Below are positions 16,764 through 25,152 of a DNA stretch of 64,000 bases, in pieces (the first letter of the stretch is position 1; each line of letters opens with the position of its first letter). The notes under the pieces are model-generated. The model had not been told where the DNA came from and ran no database searches. It was given only the letters and a program-made list of their open reading frames with translations. Source of the DNA: CAVUAT01 sp963848045 (lineage in GTDB: Bacteria; Actinomycetota; Thermoleophilia; Solirubrobacterales; 70-9); contig CAWKCC010000003.1 in the NCBI GenBank assembly GCA_963848045.1, positions 62,001-126,000 on the forward strand, in the 5' to 3' direction. Both the position numbers and the translations under genes were made by a program.

Positions 16764-17359
16764 GCGGAGCGCCGCTCCTCGCGAAGCGGCGGCAGCTCGC
16801 CGGTTCGCAGCGAGCGCAGGAAGCCCCGGGTGACGAGCACGTGGATGCGGAGCTGGGTGAGCGAATAGATGAACGAGCCCAGCCGCGCGAACCAGCCCGA
16901 GCCGCGCAGCAGCGGGTAGTAGTTGGCGACCACGGCGCGCACGCGCACCCGCTGCTCCTCGTGCGCCTCGCCCTGCAGGCGGCGCACGTCGAAGCGCAGA
17001 TACCCGCGGCCGCGCCGCGCGACGAGCACGCCGCGCTCGATCGGCCAGGTGACGCGCCCGAAGCCCGGGCCCGCGACGAACTCCGGGGCCCGGAAGCGCA
17101 GCAGAACCAGACGGTCCCAGATGAGCACCACCGATCGCGACGTGGGCCCGTAGACGACGCGCAGCAGCCCCAGCGAGATCCGGTTCAGGTAGCGCCAGTA
17201 GGCCCGCGCCAGGCGCTCCAGGGTCTCGGCCCGCCAGAGCTCGGTCAGCTCCTGCGGCGGGATGATCAGCTCCGCCTCCTGCACCGATCGCAGTGGCCCA
17301 TCGGGGGTGAGCGGCCCCCGCTCGGGATCGGGCAGCATCCGCACCTCGATCGGCTCCAT
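16748..17359 (-). CDS. Hypothetical protein coupled to YihY
   Basis: A 203-residue protein with no family that I recognise. It is rich in Arg and aromatic residues and contains AYWRYLNRISLGLLRVVYG, then VVLIWDRLVLLRFRAPEFV and WPIERGVLVARRGRGYLRF, suggesting a compact beta-rich cytoplasmic fold with a C-terminal helical part. There is no signal peptide. Its ATG overlaps the stop of the YihY-like gene by 1 nt (TGATG), so it is translated from the same mRNA and probably acts with that membrane protein. Its 3' end overlaps the converging gene by 16 bp. Confidence 0.75.
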   Translation of the reverse strand: MEPIEVRMLPDPERGPLTPDGPLRSVQEAELIIPPQELTELWRAETLERLARAYWRYLNRISLGLLRVVYGPTSRSVVLIWDRLVLLRFRAPEFVAGPGFGRVTWPIERGVLVARRGRGYLRFDVRRLQGEAHEEQRVRVRAVVANYYPLLRGSGWFARLGSFIYSLTQLRIHVLVTRGFLRSLRTGELPPLREERRSAYEPR

Positions 17360-18237
17360 CAGCCCTCCGTCGGCAGCGTGCCGGTTTCGTGGCGCTCGTG
17401 GCGCACCGAGTTGATCACCGCGCCCACCAGCAGGCCGAGGCTGACCGCGTAGAACCAGATCAGGGCGACGAGGACGAAGCCGATCGCTCCCCCGACCCTG
17501 CTCAGGTTCGAGATACTCGTCAGGTACAGGGGGAAGGCGTAGTTCGCGATCGACACGGCCGTGGCGAAGAAGAGGGCCCCCGGCCAGACCGAGCGCCAGG
17601 GCATGTGCCCCTTCGGCACCGCCCAGTAGATCGCGCTGACGACGGCGAAGGTGACCACGAAGCCGCCGACCACGACGACCGCGGTGCGCAGCGCCCCGAG
17701 ATCGCCGAGGCCCCAGGGGAGGTCCGATGTGCCGGCGAGCGCGGCGCTCTCGACGATCGGCACCGCGACGCTCGCCGCCAGAAGCAGGGTGAGCGCGACG
17801 AGCATGACCAGCGCGAAGCGCTTCTGGGCCACCCAGCTGCGGCACTCGACGTGGTAGATGCGACAGAAGGCGGTGTCCATCGCGCCCCAGAAGGAGGCGC
17901 CGATCCAGATCCCGCCGATCACAGCCGCGACCCCGATCGTGGTCGAGCTGTCGCGAACCCGGTCGATCGTCTTCTCGAGCCCGGTCTGCTCGATGTTCGG
18001 GAAGAGCCGCTGGATGTCGAGGATCACGCTCTGCTCGATCTCGTTGCTGTTGACGATCTGGCCGAACACGAAGAGGACGAGGAGGGCGAACGGGAAGATC
18101 GCCAGCATCAGGTTGTAGGCGACCATGCCGGCGAGTCCGGTGATGTTCTCCTTGTAGGCCCGGTTCCAGAGGGCGCGCACCCAGGGGTGCCGCCATGGGG
18201 CGTCGGCGTCGGGCTCGGCTGATGGCCCGACCGTCAT
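17359..18237 (-). CDS. YihY/BrkB family inner membrane protein
   Basis: A 292-residue polytopic membrane protein of the YihY/virulence factor BrkB family (formerly called RNase BN). Hallmarks are ITGLAGMVAYNLMLAIFPF in the first helix, IGASFWGAMDTAFCRIYHV, and FFATAVSIANYAFPLYL. About six helices are seen. The molecular role is unknown, with transport or envelope maintenance suggested for relatives. I start at ATG 18237, because the upstream in-frame ATG at 18285 lies inside a palindrome-containing region and encodes a non-conserved basic stretch. Confidence 0.88.
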   Translation of the reverse strand: MTVGPSAEPDADAPWRHPWVRALWNRAYKENITGLAGMVAYNLMLAIFPFALLVLFVFGQIVNSNEIEQSVILDIQRLFPNIEQTGLEKTIDRVRDSSTTIGVAAVIGGIWIGASFWGAMDTAFCRIYHVECRSWVAQKRFALVMLVALTLLLAASVAVPIVESAALAGTSDLPWGLGDLGALRTAVVVVGGFVVTFAVVSAIYWAVPKGHMPWRSVWPGALFFATAVSIANYAFPLYLTSISNLSRVGGAIGFVLVALIWFYAVSLGLLVGAVINSVRHERHETGTLPTEG

Positions 18238-18262
18238 GCGGCCCTGTCGCACAGATCCGCGA

Positions 18263-18280
18263 GCGAGCCTGCAGGCTCGC
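18263..18280. promoter_or_regulatory. 18-bp perfect palindrome, possible operator
   Basis: GCGAGCCTGCAGGCTCGC is a perfect inverted repeat 26 bp upstream of the YihY-like start and just upstream of the sigma-factor promoter (TTGACC at 18289). It could be an operator shared by both directions, or a cruciform or attenuator hairpin in the yihY leader. Function inferred from symmetry and position only. Confidence 0.45.
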
Positions 18281-18288
18281 CCCATCCT

Positions 18289-18521
18289 TTGACCTCAAAA
18301 TGTATAGCGGCTAGGATCGGTCGAGCCTCAATCAGCGTCGGAAGTGGACGAATGGCGAGCTCGGAGACGGTCGGGATCGCGGTTTTGTTGGTTCTCGGGA
18401 GCCGGCGATAAAGGTCTGTAGCGGGAAGCCGACGATGGAAGGGAAGAATCTCCCAAATATTGAGTAGGCACGACGAAGTGGCCAGGAAACGATTCAAGAG
18501 CAAGGAAGGAAGAGCGTACGG
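18289..18521 (+). promoter_or_regulatory. Housekeeping-type promoter and about 200-nt leader of the sigma-factor gene
   Basis: TTGACC (18289-18294), a 17-bp spacer and TAGGAT (18312-18317) make a good sigma-70 type promoter. The leader of about 200 nt is clearly less GC-rich than its surroundings and contains GTTTTGTTGG and CCAAATATTGAG. It holds short frames: ATG 18352 to TAA 18411 (19 codons, hydrophobic middle) and ATG 18431 with 10 codons. The Shine-Dalgarno region AAGGAAGGAAGAG lies upstream of the ATG at 18522. Whether the leader regulates expression is unknown. Confidence 0.6.
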
Positions 18522-19625
18522 ATGCTAGTCGCGGAGCTTCAGGAACTGGAAGAGGTCAAGTCCCTGATCACGAGGGGCCAGCAGCTCGGTGTGCTCACCT
18601 TCGGTGACGTCGCCTCGGCGGTCTCTGAGGTGGAGCTCGACGAATCCGACGTCGAGGACCTCTACGGGCACCTGGAGAAGTCGGGGATCGAGCTGGTCGA
18701 GGACATGGACCCGGCGCAGAAGGCCGCCGCCGACGCCCTCCCCGATGCCGGCAAGGGTCGCGGGCGCAAGAAGAAGGCCGCTTTGGACCTGAAGCCGGAC
18801 ATGACCACCGACTCCCTGCAGCTCTTCCTCAAGGACATCGGCAAGGTTCGCCTCTTGACCGCCGCCGAGGAGGTCGAGCTCGCGAAGCGCATCGAGCGCG
18901 GCGACCTCGACGCCAAGCAGAAGATGGTCGAGTCAAACCTGCGCCTGGTCGTCTCGATCGCCAAGAACTACCGCAACCAGGGCCTGCCCTTCCTCGATCT
19001 GATCCAGGAGGGGACCCTCGGCCTGGTCAGGGCCGCGGAGAAGTTCGACTACCGCAAGGGCTTCAAGTTCTCGACCTACGCCACCTGGTGGATCCGCCAG
19101 GCGATCGCCCGCGCGCTCGCCGACAAGGCCCGCACGATCCGCATCCCGGTTCACGTGGTCGAGAAGCTCAACAAGATCGGTCGCGCCGAGCGCAAGCTTG
19201 TCACCGAGCTCGGCCGCGAGCCGACCCCCGAGGAGATCGCGGAGGTGACCGGGATCGAGCCCGACGAGGTGGACTCGATCAAGCGCTCGGCTCAGGCCCC
19301 GGTTTCGCTGGAGAAGCCGGTGGGCGACGAGGAGGAATCGGAGTTCGGCCAGTTCATCGCCGACGAGCGCGCCGAGTCTCCCTTCGAGCGAGCGGCCGAG
19401 CTGCTGACCAAGGAGGCGCTGAAGGAGGCACTCGAGAACCTCTCCTACCGAGAGCGACGGGTGCTCGAGCTTCGCTACGGGCTCGGCGGCGAGCATCCCC
19501 GCACGCTCGACGAGGTCGGCCGCACCTTCAACGTCACCCGCGAGCGCATCCGCCAGATCGAGAACCAGTCGCTGAAGAAGCTGCAGTCTCTCGCCGAGGC
19601 GCAGAAGCTGCGCGAAGTCGCGTAG
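18522..19625 (+). CDS. rpoD: RNA polymerase sigma factor, primary (RpoD/SigA/HrdB type)
   Basis: A 367-residue sigma-70 factor. Residues 1-65 resemble a short region 1.1. Region 1.2 has DSLQLFLKDIGKVRLLTAAE, and region 2 has LRLVVSIAKNYRNQGLPF and FKFSTYATWWIRQAIAR. Region 3 begins near IRIPVHVVEKLNKIGRAERK. Region 4 has LSYRERRVLELRYGLGGE and the helix-turn-helix VTRERIRQIENQSLKKL. All conserved residues for -10 and -35 recognition are present, so this is likely the housekeeping factor, which matches the TANNNT -10 elements seen in the window. It is the only gene here with a long leader besides the first pilin. Confidence 0.95.
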   Translation: MLVAELQELEEVKSLITRGQQLGVLTFGDVASAVSEVELDESDVEDLYGHLEKSGIELVEDMDPAQKAAADALPDAGKGRGRKKKAALDLKPDMTTDSLQLFLKDIGKVRLLTAAEEVELAKRIERGDLDAKQKMVESNLRLVVSIAKNYRNQGLPFLDLIQEGTLGLVRAAEKFDYRKGFKFSTYATWWIRQAIARALADKARTIRIPVHVVEKLNKIGRAERKLVTELGREPTPEEIAEVTGIEPDEVDSIKRSAQAPVSLEKPVGDEEESEFGQFIADERAESPFERAAELLTKEALKEALENLSYRERRVLELRYGLGGEHPRTLDEVGRTFNVTRERIRQIENQSLKKLQSLAEAQKLREVA

Positions 19626-19728
19626 CCGCCGCCCTCGGAGGCATCTGAGCTCCTGGCGGGGCCGGATCGCGGGCCCGTCTGGGGCGGCAAGGCTAAAGGC
19701 GGCCGCCGCTGCGCCCGATAGGCGGGTG

Positions 19729-20868
19729 ATGGGCTTCGACATTGACGCCGCACTCAGTCTCCTCACGGAGCGGGAGGGATCGGACCTCCACCTCAAGGCC
19801 GACTCGCCGCCGGTGGCGAGGGTCCACGGCGACCTCTGGGCGCTTCCCGGGTCCGAGGTGCTGAGCGCCATCGAGACCGAGAAGGCGCTGCACGCGATCG
19901 CCGACGAGCACCACCTGACCGAGTTCGAGGAAAAGGGCGAGGCCGACTTCTCCTACGAGCTCCCCGGCGTTTCGCGGTTCCGCGTCAGCGCCTTCCGCCA
20001 GCGAGGAACGGTCTCGATCGCGCTGCGCACGATCCCCTTCCAGGTCAGCACGATCGAGGAGCTGGGGCTGCCGCCCGTTGTCCGCACTCTGGCCGAGGAG
20101 CCCCGCGGGATCATCCTGCTGACCGGCACGACCGGCTCCGGAAAGTCGACGACGCTGGCGGCGATGATCGATCACATCAACTCGACCAGGGCCTGCCACG
20201 TGGTCACGCTCGAGGACCCGATCGAGTACCTGCACCGCGACAAGAGCTCGATCATCAACCAGCGAGAGATCGGCGCCGACACCAAGAGCTTCGCCGGCGC
20301 GATGCGGCGCGTGCTGCGCCAGGACCCCGACGTCATCCTGATCGGGGAGATGCGCGACGAGGAGACGGTTCGCACCGCGCTCTCGGCCGCCGAGACCGGG
20401 CATCTGGTGCTCTCGACGCTCCACACCCTCGACGCGACCGAGACGATCAACCGGATCATCGACTTCTTCCCGCCGCATCTCCAGCAGCAGGCGCGCGTGA
20501 TGCTCTCGGCGACGCTGAAGGGAGCGATCTCGCAGCGGCTGGTGCCCCGAGTCGACCAGGATGGTCGCGTCGCCGTCTCAGAGGTGATGGTGGTCACCGG
20601 CCGGATTCAGGACCTGATCCTCAATCCCGAGGAGACCGGCAGGATCAGCGAGGTGATCGGCGAGGGCGACTTCTACGGGATGCAGACCTTCGATCAGGCC
20701 CTGCTCGGCTTCGTCACCGACGGCATGGTCTCCGAGCAGGTGGCGATGGCCACCGCCTCCAGCCCGCACGACTTCAAGCTGATGCTCGCGGCGCGCGGCC
20801 AGCGCGCCAGCGGAATCGAGCAGGTGCTCCATCACGCGGGCGATGCGCCTGCGTCGAACGGCCAGTGA
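19729..20868 (+). CDS. pilT: Type IV pilus retraction ATPase PilT-like (copy 1)
   Basis: A 379-residue hexameric ATPase of the PilT/PilU family, which depolymerises pili. The N-terminal PAS-like part contains EGSDLHLKADSPPVARVHGD. Walker A is GTTGSGKSTTLAAMID near residue 135. The Asp and His boxes follow in VVTLEDPIEYLHRDK and GHLVLSTLHTLDATETINR, and Walker B is RQDPDVILIGEMRDEET. It differs from the copy at 23965, having GTTGSGKS where that copy has GPTGSGKS, and it lacks a clear AIRNLIRE segment, so it may be the PilU-like accessory motor. A GTG at 19726 immediately precedes the ATG. Confidence 0.92.
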   Translation: MGFDIDAALSLLTEREGSDLHLKADSPPVARVHGDLWALPGSEVLSAIETEKALHAIADEHHLTEFEEKGEADFSYELPGVSRFRVSAFRQRGTVSIALRTIPFQVSTIEELGLPPVVRTLAEEPRGIILLTGTTGSGKSTTLAAMIDHINSTRACHVVTLEDPIEYLHRDKSSIINQREIGADTKSFAGAMRRVLRQDPDVILIGEMRDEETVRTALSAAETGHLVLSTLHTLDATETINRIIDFFPPHLQQQARVMLSATLKGAISQRLVPRVDQDGRVAVSEVMVVTGRIQDLILNPEETGRISEVIGEGDFYGMQTFDQALLGFVTDGMVSEQVAMATASSPHDFKLMLAARGQRASGIEQVLHHAGDAPASNGQ

Positions 20869-20965
20869 GCAATCGGCCCTAAAGCTTTTCGCGCTGCTGG
20901 CCGAATTATCGAGGGTAACCCCAAACGGGATACCCCAAACCGGGGATGCCACCGCGGGAACGACG

Positions 20966-21619
20966 ATGAGACAAGCCCTTAACGAGAACCCGAAGATCCA
21001 GGCGGCGGTGGTAGCGGTGCTCCTGCTCGTCGTCGGCGTGATGCTGATGAAGAGCCTCAAGGGTGGCAGCTCGGGCGGAGCAGCGGCCACCACCGCGCAG
21101 CCGCTTGGCGCCACCGCCGGCGCCGCTGCCGCCGCGCCGGTCAGCTCCGACTCGGCCAGCCCCGACGCCGCGGCCGCCGCGCCCGCGGCCCCGACGGCGT
21201 CCGCCACGCCGCCGCCCGTCGCCTCAGAGGCCACGATCTCCTCGGAGGCCCTCGTCCCGGGCCCCGGCCTGCCCCCCGAGCTCGTCAAGGCCTGGAAGGC
21301 CGGCAACGCGATCGTGCTGCTGATAGAGGGCGGCGGGGTCGACGACGCGAAGGTGCGTGCGTCGGTGACCGCGCTCTCGAACAACCCCGGGGTGGCCGTC
21401 TTCGTGGCCCGGGCTGACAAGGTTGCCCGCTACTCCCGCATCACCCAGTCCGTCGGGCTCAACCGGGTTCCCGCCCTGATCGTGATCAGGCCGCGCCGGG
21501 TTAGCCGCGTGCCGGAGGCCACCGTCAGCTATGGGTTCCGCAACGCGCAGAGCGTCGCACAGGCGGTCAACGACGCCCTCTACGAGGGCAGGGACAACGC
21601 TCCCTACCACCCCGGCTAG
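20966..21619 (+). CDS. Membrane-anchored thioredoxin-fold-like protein of the pilus locus, unknown
   Basis: A 217-residue protein. Residues 9-27 form one membrane helix (IQAAVVAVLLLVVGVMLMK). A low-complexity Ala/Pro/Ser linker of about 70 residues follows, and then a C-terminal domain of about 110 residues. That domain has NAIVLLIEGGGVDDAKVRA, VAVFVARADKVARYSRIT and LNRVPALIVIRP, a beta-alpha pattern with a cis-Pro-like VP reminiscent of thioredoxin folds but with no CxxC, so it is not a redox enzyme. It sits between pilT1 and pilB, 6 nt before pilB, so it is probably a pilus structural or coupling component. The fold call is an inference. Confidence 0.7.
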   Translation: MRQALNENPKIQAAVVAVLLLVVGVMLMKSLKGGSSGGAAATTAQPLGATAGAAAAAPVSSDSASPDAAAAAPAAPTASATPPPVASEATISSEALVPGPGLPPELVKAWKAGNAIVLLIEGGGVDDAKVRASVTALSNNPGVAVFVARADKVARYSRITQSVGLNRVPALIVIRPRRVSRVPEATVSYGFRNAQSVAQAVNDALYEGRDNAPYHPG

Positions 21620-21625
21620 GTCTCC

Positions 21626-23914
21626 GTGACGCCGCGGGAAATGCCTGAGTACCTGCGTCCGGTGCCCGGACCCGACGGCCCTGCGCCGGAGGAGGAGGCT
21701 GCCTCTCCCCCCGGTAGCCCGCCGCTCCCCGACCCCGCCGCGCCCGGCGCCGGCCGCCATCCCGACGCGCAGCCTGCGCCCGAGGCGCAGCCTGCGCCGC
21801 CCGGCCAGCAGCCCCGAGGCCAGCAGCTGCGAGACGCGGAGCCCGATCCACCGATGCAGCCGCCCACCTACACGGATGCCCCGCCGCCGCCGCCGCAGCC
21901 CTCCTTCAGCGGGGAAGCCCCCCACGCGGATGCCCCGCCGCCGCAGCAGCCGTCCCTCAACGGGGGAGCCTCGATGCCCCAGGCACCTCCCTACGTGGAG
22001 CCCTCGATGCCCCAGCAGCCGCCCGGCTACGCGGATCCCCCGCCGCCCCAGCGAGCCCCCGCCTACGACGACGGGCCGGGCAAGAGCAACGGCACTCCGC
22101 CGCTGGCCGCACCGCTTCCGGACCCTCCCGCGGCCACACCCGCTGATCCGGACGAGGCGGGACCGCCCCCTGCGGTGGCCCGGCCTCCCGCCGCGGGCGA
22201 GTTCGATCAGCGCAACGGGCTGATTGCGCCGCAGCGGCGCGGGCACTCGGGCAGCTTCATCACCGACGTGATAGTCGAGCTCGGCTTCGCCACCCGCGAG
22301 CAGGTTGACGCCGCGGTCGAGCAGGCGCGAACCGCGGGGCACACTCCCGAGGAAGTGCTGCTGGAGCTCGGCATGATCGATACCGAGCGCCTGGCGAGGG
22401 CCACGGCCGAGCGCTACGGACTCGACTTCGTCGACCTCGCGTCCTTCCAGGTGGACATGGGGGCCGCCAACCTGGTCTCGGTCAAGTCCGCTCGTCGCCA
22501 CCAGGCCGTGCCGATCGCCTTCGTCGACGAGGGCACGCTGCTGCTGGCGATGGCCGACCCGGCCAACGTGCTCGCACTCGACGACATGCAGATGGCGACC
22601 GGCCTCAACTGTCGCGTCGCGGTCGCTCCTCCCGACGATCTCGACGGGCTGGTCAGCAAGCTGACCACGCTGCAGAGCACCGTCGCCGAGGCGATCGCCG
22701 AGGACGAGCAAGAGCAGGAGGAGGACCCCGCCGAGATCACCGACATCCGCGCATCGGCCGAGGACGCGCCGGTGATCAAGCTCGTCAACAGCATCCTCGG
22801 CCAGGCCGTGACCGAGGGGGCCTCCGACATCCACTTCGAGGCCGACCAGGGCGAGATGCGGATTCGCTTCCGGATCGACGGCGTGCTCCAGGAGGCCGCC
22901 CGAGTGCCGAAGCGGATGGTCGCGGGCGTCGTCTCGCGAATCAAGATCATGAGCGACCTCGATATCGCCGAGAAGCGGATTCCTCAGGACGGCCGGGTCG
23001 GCGTCACGATCGAGGACCGCCGCGTCGATCTGCGCGTCACCACCCTGCCGACCCAGCGCGGGGAGGGCGCCACCGTGCGCATCCTCGACGAGGAGACCTC
23101 GCGCCGCTCGCTCGACGACCTCGGCATGTTCGGGGACGAGCGCGAACGCTTCGAGACCTCCTTCCGCAAGCCCTACGGCGCGATCCTGGTCACCGGGCCG
23201 ACCGGCTCGGGCAAGTCGACGACGCTGTACGCGGCGCTGCAGGCGCTCAACAACGTCGACAAGAACATCATCACGATCGAGGACCCGGTCGAGTACCGGC
23301 TCGAAGGCGTCAACCAGATCGGCGTCCACCGCAAGGCCGGCCTCACCTTCGCCACCGGGCTGCGCTCGGTGCTGCGCGCGGATCCCGACGTGATCATGGT
23401 CGGAGAGGTCCGCGACGCCGAGACCGCGCGGATCGCGATCGAGTCGGCGCTGACCGGCCACATGCTTCTGACCACGCTGCACACCAACGATGCGCCGGGC
23501 GCGATCACCCGCCTCAACGAGATGGGGATCGAGTCGTTCCTGAGCTCCTCGGCGGTGGACTGCGTCGTCGCCCAGCGCCTGGCGCGGGTGCTCTGCCCGC
23601 ACTGCAAGCAGCGCGCGATGGTCTCCCACGACGCCCTCTCCGAAGCCGGCTTCCGGGTCGGCACCGACCTCGAGGTCTACGAGCCCGTCGGCTGCCCCCG
23701 CTGCCACCGGATCGGCTACCGGGGGCGGGTCGGGATCTTCTCGGTGATGGTGATGAGCGAGAGGATCAAGGAGATGGTGGTCAACCTCAGCTCGGAGGCC
23801 GACATCGCCAAGGTCGCTCGCGAGGAGGGGATGCAGACGCTGCGCGAGGCCGGCCTCGCCAAGGTGCGCGCCGGCTATACGAGCATCGAGGAGGTGGCGC
23901 GGGTCGCGAGCTAG
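21626..23914 (+). CDS. pilB: Type IV pilus assembly ATPase PilB (GspE family) with long Pro-rich N-terminus
   Basis: A 762-residue extension ATPase. Residues 1 to about 200 are Pro/Gln/Ala-rich, disordered and loosely repetitive, with several PPPPQ and MPQ runs. An MshE-N/T2SSE-N domain follows (ITDVIVELGFATREQVDAAV and ERYGLDFVDL), which in relatives binds c-di-GMP. The motor has GPTGSGKSTTLYAALQ near residue 526, the Asp box IITIEDPVEYRLEGVNQI and Walker B RADPDVIMVGEVRDAETAR. A zinc tetracysteine is split between CPHCKQ and CPRCHRIGYRGR, near residues 657-695. A GTG start 6 nt after the preceding stop is likely, and ATG 21641 is an alternative. Confidence 0.94.
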   Translation: MTPREMPEYLRPVPGPDGPAPEEEAASPPGSPPLPDPAAPGAGRHPDAQPAPEAQPAPPGQQPRGQQLRDAEPDPPMQPPTYTDAPPPPPQPSFSGEAPHADAPPPQQPSLNGGASMPQAPPYVEPSMPQQPPGYADPPPPQRAPAYDDGPGKSNGTPPLAAPLPDPPAATPADPDEAGPPPAVARPPAAGEFDQRNGLIAPQRRGHSGSFITDVIVELGFATREQVDAAVEQARTAGHTPEEVLLELGMIDTERLARATAERYGLDFVDLASFQVDMGAANLVSVKSARRHQAVPIAFVDEGTLLLAMADPANVLALDDMQMATGLNCRVAVAPPDDLDGLVSKLTTLQSTVAEAIAEDEQEQEEDPAEITDIRASAEDAPVIKLVNSILGQAVTEGASDIHFEADQGEMRIRFRIDGVLQEAARVPKRMVAGVVSRIKIMSDLDIAEKRIPQDGRVGVTIEDRRVDLRVTTLPTQRGEGATVRILDEETSRRSLDDLGMFGDERERFETSFRKPYGAILVTGPTGSGKSTTLYAALQALNNVDKNIITIEDPVEYRLEGVNQIGVHRKAGLTFATGLRSVLRADPDVIMVGEVRDAETARIAIESALTGHMLLTTLHTNDAPGAITRLNEMGIESFLSSSAVDCVVAQRLARVLCPHCKQRAMVSHDALSEAGFRVGTDLEVYEPVGCPRCHRIGYRGRVGIFSVMVMSERIKEMVVNLSSEADIAKVAREEGMQTLREAGLAKVRAGYTSIEEVARVAS

Positions 23915-23917
23915 TCC

Positions 23918-23935
23918 GCCCGGCTCAAGCCGGGC
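23918..23935 (+). terminator. Hairpin between pilB and pilT2
   Basis: GCCCGGC (23918-23924) and GCCGGGC (23929-23935) form a 7-bp stem with loop TCAA. It lies immediately after the pilB stop and 30 bp before pilT2. With no T-tract it may attenuate or protect mRNA ends rather than terminate fully. Confidence 0.45.
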
Positions 23936-23964
23936 GCGCCCTCGGACGATCAAACGCCAGGACC

Positions 23965-25152
23965 ATGGAAGCCTCTACGCAAGACAGCTCCACGCAGAAC
24001 AAGCAGTTCGACTTCGCCGAGGTGCTGATGCGAATGGCGAACGAGCGGGCCTCGGACGTCCACCTCAGCCCCGGCTTCGCGCCCGCGATCCGCGTGCGCG
24101 GCCGCATCGTGCCGCTGGAGGAGTACGGGCCGCTGCTTCCGCAGGACACCCGCGACACCGTCTACAGCCTGCTCAACGACGACCAGCGCAAGCGCTTCGA
24201 GTCCAACAAGCAGCTCGACCTCGCCTACGCCGTGCCCGGCGTCTCCCGCTTCCGCGTCAACTGCTTCTTCCAGCGCGGCTCGATCAGCGCCGCGTTCAGG
24301 CGCATCCCGCACGAGATCCCCAAGCTCGAGGAGCTCGGGCTGCCCCCGGTGCTCGCCGAGTTCACGCGCAAGCCGCGCGGCTTCGTGCTGGTCACCGGGC
24401 CCACCGGCTCGGGCAAGTCGACCACGCTGGCCGCGATGATCGACATCATCAACCGCAATCGCGAGGAGCACATCCTCACGATCGAGGACCCGATCGAGTT
24501 TCTGCACAACCACCACAACTGCATCGTCAACCAGCGCGAGATCGGCTCCGATGCCGATGACTTCTCGCTGGCGCTGAAGTCGGCGTTGCGCGAGGACCCC
24601 GACGTGATCCTGGTCGGCGAGATGCGCGACCTCGAGACGATGTCCACGGCGCTGACCGCCGCCGAGACCGGCCATCTGGTGTTCGCCACCCTGCACACGC
24701 AGTCCACGGCTCAGACCGTGGACCGGATCATCGACGTCTTCCCCTCCGAGCAGCAGAAGCAGGTGCGGATGCAGCTCTCGATCGCCCTGCAGGGCATCGT
24801 CACCCAGCAGCTTCTGCCCACCGCCGACGGCGCCGGCCGCGTCGTGGCCTCCGAGATCCTGGTTCCGACGCCCGCCGTGCGCAACCTGATCCGCGAGGGC
24901 AAGACCCACCAGATCTACTCGGCGATCCAGACCTCGGGCTCGCTCGGCATGCAGACGATGGACGCCCACCTCGCGCAGCTCGTGCGCATGGGCCGGATCA
25001 CCCAGCCTCTCGCCGAGCAGCGCGCATCGGTGCCCGAGGAGCTGAAGCGCCTGCTGGGGCCGCCGGCCGGGGCCACGGGTGGGGACGCGATGGGCCAGCA
25101 GCCCGGCGTGCCCGCCGGGGCCCCGCCTGAGCACAACGGGGTGGGCCGATGA
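23965..25152 (+). CDS. pilT: Type IV pilus retraction ATPase PilT (copy 2)
   Basis: A 395-residue PilT. It has RASDVHLSPGFAPAIRVRGR in the N-terminal domain, Walker A GPTGSGKSTTLAAMIDIIN near residue 144, the Asp box ILTIEDPIEFLHNHHNCIVN and Walker B EDPDVILVGEMRDLETM. The His box is ETGHLVFATLHTQSTAQTVD. The C-terminal PAVRNLIREGKTHQIYSAIQ corresponds to the AIRNLIRE motif required for retraction in characterised PilT. The extra tail of about 35 residues is Gly/Pro-rich. Its stop overlaps the pilC start by 4 nt (ATGA), coupling the motor to the platform protein. Confidence 0.94.
   Translation: MEASTQDSSTQNKQFDFAEVLMRMANERASDVHLSPGFAPAIRVRGRIVPLEEYGPLLPQDTRDTVYSLLNDDQRKRFESNKQLDLAYAVPGVSRFRVNCFFQRGSISAAFRRIPHEIPKLEELGLPPVLAEFTRKPRGFVLVTGPTGSGKSTTLAAMIDIINRNREEHILTIEDPIEFLHNHHNCIVNQREIGSDADDFSLALKSALREDPDVILVGEMRDLETMSTALTAAETGHLVFATLHTQSTAQTVDRIIDVFPSEQQKQVRMQLSIALQGIVTQQLLPTADGAGRVVASEILVPTPAVRNLIREGKTHQIYSAIQTSGSLGMQTMDAHLAQLVRMGRITQPLAEQRASVPEELKRLLGPPAGATGGDAMGQQPGVPAGAPPEHNGVGR

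Noticed and set aside
21224..23953. A 909-codon open frame on the minus strand across pilB
   Set aside because: In this GC-rich sequence the antisense frame of strongly biased codons stays open. It has no start context and low-complexity Arg/Gly/His composition, and the plus strand carries a clear PilB with all motifs.
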